Shown here in pieces: positions 9,504 through 17,840 of a DNA stretch of 64,000 nt (position 1 is its first letter; every line of letters begins with the position of its first letter). A program made the position numbers and the translations under genes. The notes under the pieces are model-generated. The model made no database searches. It had not been told where the DNA came from and worked only from the letters and a program-made list of their open reading frames with translations. Source of the stretch: Acidobacteria bacterium 13_1_20CM_3_53_8 (GTDB lineage: Bacteria > Acidobacteriota > Blastocatellia > Pyrinomonadales > Pyrinomonadaceae); assembly GCA_001920415.1 (NCBI GenBank), contig MNJR01000023.1:43881-107880 (forward strand). The letters run 5' to 3'.

Positions 9504-11543
9504 ATGCTGAGAAAATCGCTTAGTTTAGTTACACGCGCTTCGGCGCTTATGATTCTGCTGATCACATGCATATCAGTTCATGCACAGACGCCTACGCCTA
9601 CGCCCAACCCTGCGCAGCAGGACGCGACCAGACCGCCGGGCACGCAACAGAATCAACCAATACCGGAACAGGCTCGTCCCACAACTGAGAATCCTACAGC
9701 GCCGCCGGGCACGAACGCGCCCGCGCCGCAAGCGCCTCCGGGAGTGAGCGTGCCGCCGTCGAATCCTACGACCCAAGAGACGCCTGTGCCCGCGACCGTG
9801 CAGCCCGAAGCTCCGCCGGGACAGATGACCCCAACAACCGGAAACGAAGTGCTGCGCGAGCCTCTGATTCCGCAGACGCCTTCGCAGCCGCTTCCTCCCA
9901 TGCCAGACCTTTCCCGTCTTGGCGTCAGAAGCGATAACGTCATCACGCTTTCGCTGAATGATGCTATTCGTCGCGCGCTGGAAAACAATAATGACATAGA
10001 GGTTGCGCGCAACGACGTGCGGTTTGCAGAGACTCAACTGCGTTCATTGACGGGCGTGTACGATCCAATTTTTAGCATCACGCCGCAGATTAATAATCTG
10101 GTTCAATCGCAGCAGAGCACACTCGGCGGCGCATCCAGTTCCGGCACTGTGGCGACCACAGACCTTTCGTGGAATCCCAGCATCAACAAACAGTTCGGCA
10201 CGGGCGGCGGCAACTACCAGTTCTTCTTCAATAACAACCGTCGCACGACGACATCAACTTTTAACCAGATTAACCCTGTCTATTCCGCAAGCCTCGGCGC
10301 GACATTCACGCAACCTCTCTGGCGCAATCGCTCGATTGATTTCAACCGGCGCGAGATTCGCATTCAGCGCAAGAGAGTTCAACAATCTGACGCAGATTTT
10401 CGCCAGCGCACTATCAACGTTATCGCGCAGGTTCAGCGCGCCTACTGGGATTTGGTCTTCGCTCTGCGCGACCTGCAAAACCTTCAATCGAATTTCAATC
10501 TGACGCGAGAGAGATTCCGCCAGACTGAGGCGCGCGTGGCTGCGGGCGCAACCGCGCCGCTCGAACGCGCTGAAGTGCAGACGGAATTAGCCAACCGCGA
10601 AACTTCGCTCCTGTCCGCAGTTGAAACCGTCAGCGCCGCAGAGAACGCTCTGAAGCAGCTAATCCTGCGCGACCCGAATGCGCAGGAATGGACTGCACAG
10701 ATTACACCTACGGACGAGCCTACGTTCGACGCAACGCCCGTCAACCTGACGGACGCGCTCGATGAGGCGCACAAGAACAGGCCGGAGATTCAACGCCTGC
10801 GCCTTCAGCACGACATCAACGACATAGACCTTCAGTATTACAGCAACCAGACCAAGCCTCGCATTGACATTCAATCAACGGTTGCCACGACGGGACTGGC
10901 CGGAACGCCTGTCAGCCAGGGCGGAGTTGTTCCGCTTTTCGGCACTGACACAACTACGAGCGCGTCAGCATTCCTTCTAGCGCAGATAAACGATCTTCGT
11001 ACGCGTCAGGGACTCGCGCCCGTCACAGCGCCAAACATAACGGTCGGAAGCAGCGTGCCTACAGATCTCGTAGGCGGTTACGGTCGCATGTTGAGCAATC
11101 TTTTCAACCTCAACACGCGCAACGTAGTGGTCGGAGTAGCCATACAGATTCCTTTCAGGAACACAACAGCCGAAGCCAATCTTGCGGGCGCGCGTATTCA
11201 GCGCAACCAGTTGGACGCTTCAACCAGACAGCAGGAACAAACGGTTGAAGTTGAAGTGCGCGACGCTGCACAGTCAGTAGAGACCGCGCGACGCAGAGTG
11301 TTGGCCGCTCGCGCAGCGCGTGAGAACGCAGAGGTGCAGCTTGCTGGCGAACAAAGGCTTTTTCAGGCCGGGCGCTCTACAATCTTTCTTCTCTTCCAAC
11401 GCGAGAACACGCTCGCAAACGCCCGAAATCTTGAGCTTCGCGCCGAGACCGACTACAACAAGGCGCTCGCAGATTTGCAGCGCGCAACTTCGACCACGCT
11501 TCGCGCCAACAACGTAATCATCGAAACGCCAACGGCTCCTTGA
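9504..11543 (+). CDS. TolC-family outer-membrane protein with long Pro/Thr-rich N-terminus
   Basis: Second OEP-family channel protein, 679 aa, larger than a typical TolC. A signal peptide (ASALMILLITCISVHAQ) precedes about 110 residues rich in P, T, Q and A that contain recurrent APPG/RPPG units. The OEP repeats begin at VITLSLNDAIRRALENNNDIEVARND; the second half includes ALDEAHKNRPEIQRLRLQHD. The C-terminus resembles the coiled-coil domain of other TolC proteins. AAGGAG at 9487-9492 supports the ATG. It follows the pump gene after a 397-base gap, so it may be an alternative outer-membrane partner or a separate unit. Confidence 0.9.
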   Translation: MLRKSLSLVTRASALMILLITCISVHAQTPTPTPNPAQQDATRPPGTQQNQPIPEQARPTTENPTAPPGTNAPAPQAPPGVSVPPSNPTTQETPVPATVQPEAPPGQMTPTTGNEVLREPLIPQTPSQPLPPMPDLSRLGVRSDNVITLSLNDAIRRALENNNDIEVARNDVRFAETQLRSLTGVYDPIFSITPQINNLVQSQQSTLGGASSSGTVATTDLSWNPSINKQFGTGGGNYQFFFNNNRRTTTSTFNQINPVYSASLGATFTQPLWRNRSIDFNRREIRIQRKRVQQSDADFRQRTINVIAQVQRAYWDLVFALRDLQNLQSNFNLTRERFRQTEARVAAGATAPLERAEVQTELANRETSLLSAVETVSAAENALKQLILRDPNAQEWTAQITPTDEPTFDATPVNLTDALDEAHKNRPEIQRLRLQHDINDIDLQYYSNQTKPRIDIQSTVATTGLAGTPVSQGGVVPLFGTDTTTSASAFLLAQINDLRTRQGLAPVTAPNITVGSSVPTDLVGGYGRMLSNLFNLNTRNVVVGVAIQIPFRNTTAEANLAGARIQRNQLDASTRQQEQTVEVEVRDAAQSVETARRRVLAARAARENAEVQLAGEQRLFQAGRSTIFLLFQRENTLANARNLELRAETDYNKALADLQRATSTTLRANNVIIETPTAP

Positions 11544-11564
11544 GCCAATGAAGTAATATAAATA

Positions 11565-11599
11565 GGGCTGCGTACTTGATAAGCTCAAGTACGCAGCCC
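11565..11599. terminator. Convergent hairpin terminator
   Basis: A perfect 15-bp stem GGGCTGCGTACTTGA (11565-11579) pairs with its complement at 11585-11599 around a 5-base loop. It lies between convergent genes. On the minus strand it is followed by the U-rich TATTTATATTACTT, so it probably ends the S9 peptidase transcript and may act both ways. Confidence 0.7.
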
Positions 11600-11619
11600 A
11601 TGCTTACGACTAAAAGCAG

Positions 11620-11689
11620 GTCAGTACCGCCTGCGGTAGCGGGCGGGTGATGGTTACGATACCCGCCCGCTACCGCAGGCGGTACTGAC
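11620..11689. repeat. GC-rich perfect hairpin (copy I1)
   Basis: Two 29-base arms, GTCAGTACCGCCTGCGG... and its exact complement ending at 11689, surround a 12-base loop (TGATGGTTACGA). The same arm words appear wrapped around another repeat at 41798-41982, and a single half occurs at 56481-56513. Confidence 0.9.
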
Positions 11690-11700
11690 TTCAATCACAA

Positions 11701-13757
11701 TCACCTTTCTCTTAACTGACTATCAAAGAAATCTGACGCGGCGTGGTAGGCCTGAAGCCAGTGACGGTGTAACAGAAAGTCATGCACTTCGTCAGGGAAG
11801 ATTAGCTGCTCGAAGTGAACGTTCTGTTCGCGTAGACGATGAGCGAGATCAACTGATTGCGAGAACGAGACGTTGCGGTCGTCGTCGCCATGAATCAGCA
11901 GAACGGGTGAGCGCCATTTGACAACGGAGGCTACGGGCGAAGATTGAAACGCTGTCTGCTTGGCCTGCGGGTTGTTGTAATCAATCCAGCGCGCGGCGGA
12001 AATAATCTGCGACCAATCGTGTACACCGTGAAGGTCAACGCCTGCGGCGAAGAGGTCTGAGTTTCGCGCTAATCCGAGCGCTGTCAGGTAACCGCCATAA
12101 GAACCTCCCCACAGACCAATTTTTGCGGGATTGATGTCTCCTCTCCTTCTCAGATACTGCGCCGCAGCAACTATGTCCTGATATTCAGTCGCGCCGCGTG
12201 CTCCGCGCCCCTGAGCCATGCGGAAGTTGCGACCATAGCCAATGCCGCTTCTGTAGTTCACAGAAAGAACTGCGTAGCCGCGACTGGCGAGATATTGATT
12301 CATACCGTAGGCGTTGTGATAGTAGTAAAGATAGTGCCAGCCCAGCAGCATCTGACGGATTGGCCCGCCGTGCATGAAGGAAAGAGTTGACCGTGAATCT
12401 CCAATCCATCGGCAGCTTTGAAAAGAACTTTCTGCGGCACGACCAATTGGGAAGAAGGAAAGTTTGCTGGCAACGTCGAAGCAGCGAGCATGTGGCTCGC
12501 TCCACCGGCGAGCGGCATCACGTAAGGCATGGCTGGCGTTCGCGCATCAGATTTGAAGAAGACAAGATTTGCGCTATCGCCCGTCACAACTGGCCTCCAC
12601 TCAATCTGCTCACCTTGTGTAATCGCTTCAGGACTTGCGCCGTCCACTGAAACTCTTGATAGATGCCTGCGATCAATGTCACCACAGTTCGACGAAAATA
12701 TGATTGAGCGATGGTCTGGCGTGTAGCTCGCATCCTGAAACTCGCAGCCCGTCGGAGTGAGTGGAACGGGTGTGCCGCCTTGCGCTGAAACGGAATAGAG
12801 TCGCTGCCAGTTATCCTGCTCGGAAGCGAAAACAAGCCGGTCGCCCGCAGCCCATTGCAGTATGTTCTCGTCGGCCATGAAGGGTAATGAGCTATTCGCG
12901 TCGTTGCGGCTGCGCCAGATTTCGCGCGCGCTCCCGCCGTTAAGGTCCGCGACCATGATTGCCCAGGGGTCTGGCGCGTCGTCAAATATCAACTGCGGCT
13001 GCGAGCCTCGCGCGGGCTGGCGTATGAACGCAACGCGGCGGTCATCCTGTGACCATCGCGGCGTATTGTCGCGGTCAACTGACGGACTAAGATACGTGAT
13101 TGTATTTTTGGTGAAATCGTAAACGCCTACGAAACTGTGATCGCCGCGACTGCTTACGAACGCGAGCATCGAGCCTGAGTGCGACCATGCGGGCGAAGAA
13201 TTGTTGCCGCGCGCAACGAAAAGTTGTCGCGGCTTCTGGTCTTCGTTGATAGAAGCAATCCAGAGTTGATTCCCTTTCGAGTAAACAACGCGGTCATCCG
13301 TTGGCGCGACCTTTGGCGAGTTTCCGTCATCAAGCTTCTTAACTTTCCCATCGCGCCACGCTGCCGCGTAAACCGCCTGTGTCGCGCCAGCCACATCGCT
13401 AGTAGGATTCGGATATTCGCCAGCCTGATTCTTGCTCCCGCCCCGCACAAACACAACCCACTTGCCGTCCGCCGTGAACGCCAAATCTTCAATCTCCTGC
13501 CCATCATCTTCCGTATAATGCGTCAACTGTTTTGCGTCGAACTGCGGCCCCTCTGCCACCCAAATATTCCGGCGTCCCTGATCGTCGAATATCCATGCGA
13601 TTCTTTCACCGCCCGGCGCAGCCACCATGTCTGAGGGGAAAGGAGAACTCAAAACCTGTTCGATGGTGAATGAGTTGGAAGTTTGTTGGGCTGAAGCGAA
13701 ATGTTGAAGCAGGAAGATTACTGTGAAGAAGAACGCAAGCGTGCAAATTTTTCTCAT
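11701..13757 (-). pseudogene. S9-family prolyl oligopeptidase/acylaminoacyl peptidase, interrupted by a small deletion
   Basis: Exported serine peptidase. The 5' part (13757 down to about 12380) has a signal peptide and a TolB/WD40-like propeller with repeated DxxGRRxIW-type strands. The 3' part (from 12375) is the alpha/beta-hydrolase domain with HGGP, nucleophile motif GGSYGG, acid D in HGDDDRNVSF and catalytic H in DEVHDFLLHRHW. The frames differ. At 12376-12386 the coding sequence jumps from EIHGQLFP to MHGGP, where family members carry a further dozen or so residues, so about 40-45 bases (not a multiple of three) appear lost. As written, no full enzyme is made. A true pseudogene or a sequence error. 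Confidence 0.85.
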
Positions 13758-13760
13758 CTC

Positions 13761-15050
13761 TCACTCTCTTTCTACGCGTAGGCCGGTCGAAGGTAGAAGC
13801 CGTCTTGGTGTTGGCGATGCCACTACGCGCGGCTTCGCCTGGCTGTTGATTACGTCCGTGAGCAGTTGATCTTCTAAAAGCCTGTTGCCGGCTATCTGAT
13901 TGCCCTGATCCAGAATGGCAAAGACTATTACACCCTGATCTTGCGTGTAAACAATCCCGGCGAGGCTTGCCATTCCACCGTCAACTTCGGAAGTGAGCGT
14001 GCCTGTCTTACCAACAACCGCGCCCTCAAGCCCTGTGCCTTCAAACCTGCGCCGCAAAGTTCCCGAATCATCGTTCGCTACGGGCATGATGTCTGTCGGC
14101 TCAAGATTCTGTCTTTGGGCTTCTTCAACCAGCGCTCGAACAATTGTCAAAAGCCCACGCGGCGTCATGCGATTGTGCTCGCGCCCAGATGCTCTCTCAA
14201 TCGTAACTTGATCCGGCGGGAGTTTGAGTTCGCTAACAAGAAACTGCTTCATACCTTCGGGGCCGCCTATGAGCGCGCCAACTCGCTCGGCTATGAAATT
14301 GCTTGAGCGCGCGTTCATGTAAAGAAGAATCTCGCTCAATGGATTTGAGTTGATAATCAGAACGGGCGCGCTCTGTGGTTGCTCTGCAACTTCAACGCTA
14401 GGATTTCCGAGCTTCAAAACTTTAACGAGTTTCTGGGCGGAATCATCCGGCGTCTCGCTGAAATTGAAGATGAAATCGGGCGAAACTTTTATGGAATCTC
14501 CAATGCGCTTCACACCTCGCCTCGTCAACTCTTCTGCGACCAACGCCGCGCCGTAATCGCCAAACGTGGGGTCGTTTCCGCTCAAATAAAGACTGCCGCG
14601 CAACACGCCGGAACGATCAACTTCGCCGTCTAGAAAAACTTTTGTCTGGAAATGAAAATCAGCGCCAAGTTTTCTGAGCGCTACGAACGATGTGGACAGT
14701 TTTATGAGTGATGCTGGATTGAATACCTCGTCCGCGTTGTGCGAGGCGAACACTCGCTCGCCATCGAAAGTCTCTATTAGCACGCCGTGAGTCTCCGGCG
14801 CTTCGCCGCGCTCGGCATACCACGCGGCTGCGTCGAACGTAGGCCGCGCGTTCGCCAGCTTTATCTGCCGTGCCTGTGAGGAGGTTTGAGAATGTGAAGC
14901 GTTTGCGTTCGGGTTCCGCTCCACGTAGAGCCAGCTTTTCGAGATGGCGAAGGGGATGAAGCTGAGTATAGCGAGAACGCAGAGACCGGCAGCCAGCATC
15001 AAATAGATTGGCCGCCGATTATTCACCTTCTCTTCCTGAGTGCCTTGCAT
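13761..15050 (-). CDS. D-alanyl-D-alanine carboxypeptidase/endopeptidase, PBP4 (DacB, S13) family
   Basis: Periplasmic penicillin-binding protein that trims or opens peptidoglycan cross-links. The N-terminal TM anchor is about residues 15-38. The three active-site motifs are present: SLIK in NPASLIKL, SSN in ARSSNFIAE, and KTG in VVGKTGTLT. At about 430 aa it is slightly shorter than E. coli DacB and may lack part of the inserted domain. I start at the ATG at 15050. A TTG at 15059 and a GTG at 15026, which has AGGA seven bases upstream, are alternatives. It ends 3 bases before the S9 peptidase start, so the two are probably one transcript. Confidence 0.88.
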   Translation of the reverse strand: MQGTQEEKVNNRRPIYLMLAAGLCVLAILSFIPFAISKSWLYVERNPNANASHSQTSSQARQIKLANARPTFDAAAWYAERGEAPETHGVLIETFDGERVFASHNADEVFNPASLIKLSTSFVALRKLGADFHFQTKVFLDGEVDRSGVLRGSLYLSGNDPTFGDYGAALVAEELTRRGVKRIGDSIKVSPDFIFNFSETPDDSAQKLVKVLKLGNPSVEVAEQPQSAPVLIINSNPLSEILLYMNARSSNFIAERVGALIGGPEGMKQFLVSELKLPPDQVTIERASGREHNRMTPRGLLTIVRALVEEAQRQNLEPTDIMPVANDDSGTLRRRFEGTGLEGAVVGKTGTLTSEVDGGMASLAGIVYTQDQGVIVFAILDQGNQIAGNRLLEDQLLTDVINSQAKPRVVASPTPRRLLPSTGLRVERE

Positions 15051-15113
15051 CTTCCCCAAAAGCGCGTGAAACCGTATGATGCTTAATGGCTGGCGCGCTC
15101 GTCAAGCCAGAAT

Positions 15114-15231
15114 CAAGGTAAAAGTCAAAAGGAAAAAGGAAAAAGTGTGGACACGCCTAAAGGCGTGAATTATAAATTAAAAATGGCTTCCTCCTAACTT
15201 TTGACTTTTACCTTTTTACTTTTGACTTTTA
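15114..15231. repeat. Hairpin, GGTAAAAG-word family (copy A1)
   Basis: A purine arm (15114-15145) and pyrimidine arm (15198-15231) enclose the centre GTGGACACGCC...GGCGTGAATTATAAATT. The same centre occurs in copies A4 and A9, and inverted in A3. The right arm ends 2 bases before the prepilin-peptidase start. Confidence 0.85.
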
Positions 15232-15233
15232 AG

Positions 15234-16124
15234 ATGATGCTTTCCCCTTTCATTAACATCTTCAGCGATGTGCCGCCAGCGTTCTTCTACGTTTTCACGA
15301 TCATACTGGGCGCTATCATTGGAAGCTTTCTCAATGTCGTAATCCACCGTCTTCCGCTAGAAGAGTCTGTGGTTTTCCCAAGCTCACGCTGCCCGGAATG
15401 CTCTGCGGTCATTCGACCTTACGACAACGTTCCCGTCGTGAGCTATCTGGTATTGCGCGGGCGTTGTCGCAACTGCCGCACTCCAATCTCTGCGCGCTAT
15501 CCTGCGGTAGAGATTCTGACTGCCTTGCTCTGGGGACTGGTCTTTATGCGCGACGGTTTGACGTTTGCGCTTCCCTTCGATCTGATTTTCGTCTCATCGC
15601 TCGTCGCGTTAGTCTTCATTGACGCAGAGCACATGATTCTGCCTAACGCAATCACTTATCCCGGAATTATTTTCGCCGTCTTAGCCCGTCTAGCAATTCC
15701 CTATTTCTCAAGCCCATACGTCTTCGACGACTTCAACTCTCTGATGAACACTAGCATGGCAAGCTGGCCTGTCCTGCTTGTGTCGCTTGCGGGGGCAGTG
15801 CTGGGAGCTTTAGCTGGCGGAGGCTCGCTGTGGTTGATGGGCTGGCTGTGGGAGCGACTGCGCGGGGTTGAAGCTATGGGACTTGGCGATGTGAAAATGA
15901 TGTTCATGGTTGGTGCGTACATGGGCTGGCGTCTGACCGTACTAACGATATTTCTGGCGGTCATAGCAGGCTCGCTCACCGGCCTAGCCATCATGCTCAA
16001 ACGGCGCGAGCGCAACCTACAGATGCTTCTACCATTCGGCATCTTTCTAGGCATCGGCGCAATCTTCGCCCTACTCTTCGGCCAGCGAATCGTCGAATGG
16101 TACGCATCACAATTTATAGGATAG
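15234..16124 (+). CDS. pilD: Prepilin leader peptidase / N-methyltransferase (A24 family)
   Basis: Polytopic inner-membrane aspartyl protease that cleaves and methylates type IV prepilins or type II secretion pseudopilins. The sequence shows GSFLNVVIHRLP near the N-terminus, paired CxxC motifs (CPECSAVI and CRNCRTPI) for zinc, and the two catalytic Asp sites in FIDAEHMILPN and GLGDVKMM, with several TM helices between and after. I chose the ATG at 15234 (a second ATG follows at 15237), because the upstream in-frame extension is only the repeat arm. No pilus genes are adjacent. Confidence 0.93.
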   Translation: MMLSPFINIFSDVPPAFFYVFTIILGAIIGSFLNVVIHRLPLEESVVFPSSRCPECSAVIRPYDNVPVVSYLVLRGRCRNCRTPISARYPAVEILTALLWGLVFMRDGLTFALPFDLIFVSSLVALVFIDAEHMILPNAITYPGIIFAVLARLAIPYFSSPYVFDDFNSLMNTSMASWPVLLVSLAGAVLGALAGGGSLWLMGWLWERLRGVEAMGLGDVKMMFMVGAYMGWRLTVLTIFLAVIAGSLTGLAIMLKRRERNLQMLLPFGIFLGIGAIFALLFGQRIVEWYASQFIG

Positions 16125-16132
16125 TGACAAGA

Positions 16133-16222
16133 ACAGTTTTCAGTTCTTAGTTTTCAGTTTTCAGAAAGAAGATTGAAAAGCCTTTTACTGAAAACTGAAA
16201 ACTAAGAACTGAAAACTGCTCT
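16133..16222. repeat. Hairpin, CAGTTTTCAG family (copy B2)
   Basis: The left arm GTGACAAGAACAGTTTTCAG and onward and the right arm ACTGAAAACTAAGAACTGAAAACTG (broken: ACTGAAAACTAAG / AACTGAAAACTG) end at 16218. It begins 9 bases after the pilD stop and ends 4 bases before the next start codon. Confidence 0.85.
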
Positions 16223-16225
16223 TAT

Positions 16226-17662
16226 ATGTTTCGCGGCAATCAACTCAATCTGATGATGGCGCTGGTGGTGAGCCTGTTTCTGCTCGCCGTCGTTTTCGGC
16301 GTAGGGTTCATAGCGCTCTCACCATCTGCTTCGGGTAGAAGCGCGCCTGTGATGATTACGGTCTTCGTAGTGGCGCTGCTGACGGCGCTATTGGCGGTTA
16401 TCTTTCTGTTGCGCTGGTTGCTTCGTCCTTATCGTCAGCTGGTAGGCGAGGCAGAGCGCGCGCCCATCGCCGCACGCGCCAATCAATCACGTAACGAAGC
16501 AGAGTTCGTGCTTGAAACTTTCCAGTCGGTCATCGCGCAGCTTCAATCACAGCAACGCGAGCTTGAGAGATTGAGCGTAGAGGCCAGAGCGCGTGCCGCA
16601 TCCGCCGAAAGATTCAGCGACCGGATAGTCGCCAGCGTACCTTCCGGTCTTGTAGCTTTCGACGCTGCGGCGCGCGCCACTGTCGTTAACGCCCCCGCGC
16701 GCTTGATTGTCGAAGCGAACGGCGATGTCGAGGGTCAGCACGTTACCATTTTACTCAAGCACGCCCCTGCGCTTGTGGAGATGGTCGAGCGCTGTTTGCG
16801 AACCGGCGAGGTTTATCGCCGCGAAGAGATCGTTGCCACAACCAGCGAAGGACGCGAGCGGCGACTTGGCGCGACCGTAGCGCCCATAGAGCTTGTCGAA
16901 AGCGGCTCGCGCGGCGCGCTCTGCCTGCTGACAGACATCACGGAAGTTACGGAATTGCGCGAGCAGGTCGCATTGAAAAGAAACCTTGAGAGTCTGGGCG
17001 AGATGAGCGCTGGACTCGCGCACGAATTCAAGAATGCGATGGCTGCGCTTCATGGCTATGCTCAGTTGCTTTTGACACTGGAGCAGGACGAAAAAGGTAG
17101 ATCGGCTGCGGCTGCGCTTTTGCAGGAAGTCCGAAGTTTGACGGCAATGGTCACGGCGTTTCTAAATTTCGCGCGCCCACAGCCTCTAGACCTCTCGGAC
17201 GTGTCTCTCAAAGAGCTATTGGACGATTGCGCTGGCGAATTGAGTAAGCTTTACAGTGAACGGCGCATCACACTCGAAATCGAAGGTGAGTTTCCGAACG
17301 TTCGCGCCGATGAACACACTCTGCGGCAGGCTTTGCTCAACATTCTGCGCAACGCTGCGGAGGCAATCAATGAAGACGAGAGAGAGAGGCGCGTTACTGT
17401 GCGCGGCTCAAGCGTTGAAGATGATTCCGGCAAACGCTGGGTTGTTATAAAAATTAATGACACAGGCCAAGGCATTCCCGATTCCGATTTGCAGCGAATC
17501 TTCATCCCGTTCTTTACAACTAAGACAAAAGGTCACGGCGTAGGTCTGGCTCTAGCGCACCGCGTCATCACAGATCACGGCGGCTCGCTCACAGCCGCAA
17601 ACGCACCCGAAGGCGGCGCAATATTCACAATCAAACTCAAGCTTCCAGACAAGCAGGACTAA
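16226..17662 (+). CDS. NtrB-like membrane sensor histidine kinase
   Basis: Two TM segments (about residues 9-31 and 43-64) are followed by a HAMP-like linker, a PAS domain (about 130-245) and a HisKA domain with H266 in GLAHEFKNAMAALHGY. The ATPase domain has N-box NAAEAINE, DTGQGIP and GHGVGLALAHRV. The HEFKN box is typical of kinases that pair with NtrC-type regulators. No regulator is adjacent; the sigma-54 activator at 42878-44272 is a possible partner, but this is inference. The start lies directly after a repeat hairpin. Confidence 0.92.
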   Translation: MFRGNQLNLMMALVVSLFLLAVVFGVGFIALSPSASGRSAPVMITVFVVALLTALLAVIFLLRWLLRPYRQLVGEAERAPIAARANQSRNEAEFVLETFQSVIAQLQSQQRELERLSVEARARAASAERFSDRIVASVPSGLVAFDAAARATVVNAPARLIVEANGDVEGQHVTILLKHAPALVEMVERCLRTGEVYRREEIVATTSEGRERRLGATVAPIELVESGSRGALCLLTDITEVTELREQVALKRNLESLGEMSAGLAHEFKNAMAALHGYAQLLLTLEQDEKGRSAAAALLQEVRSLTAMVTAFLNFARPQPLDLSDVSLKELLDDCAGELSKLYSERRITLEIEGEFPNVRADEHTLRQALLNILRNAAEAINEDERERRVTVRGSSVEDDSGKRWVVIKINDTGQGIPDSDLQRIFIPFFTTKTKGHGVGLALAHRVITDHGGSLTAANAPEGGAIFTIKLKLPDKQD

Positions 17663-17689
17663 GGCTGCGCTCAAAGCCTATAGCAACCG

Positions 17690-17840
17690 CTCAACCCTTT
17701 GCGGTCTTTGCTCTTTTCTTTGCTTCTACAGCGAGAAACTGCAACTCTCATTAATCTTGGGCATTAATAGAATTGCATGTTCACGCAAAGGCGCAAAGGG
17801 AAATGCTTAAGCTCGCTAAGAAGGGTTTTGAGATACGTTC
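17690..17840. repeat. Hairpin, TTAGCGAGC family, chimeric copy (G1)
   Basis: Shares its frame with copies G2 and G3. The right arm ends with AAATGCTTAAGCTCGCTAAG. The inner left arm is the G2 type (TTTGCTTCTACAGCG, 17719-17733), while the inner right arm is the G3 type (CACGCAAAGGCGCAAAG, 17782-17798). The two inner arms therefore do not pair with each other. It ends at the ubiD stop codon. Confidence 0.8.

Noticed and set aside
15201..15233. Earlier start of the prepilin peptidase
   Set aside because: It reads through the right arm of repeat A1 (MTFTFLLLTFK), which is not part of the family.
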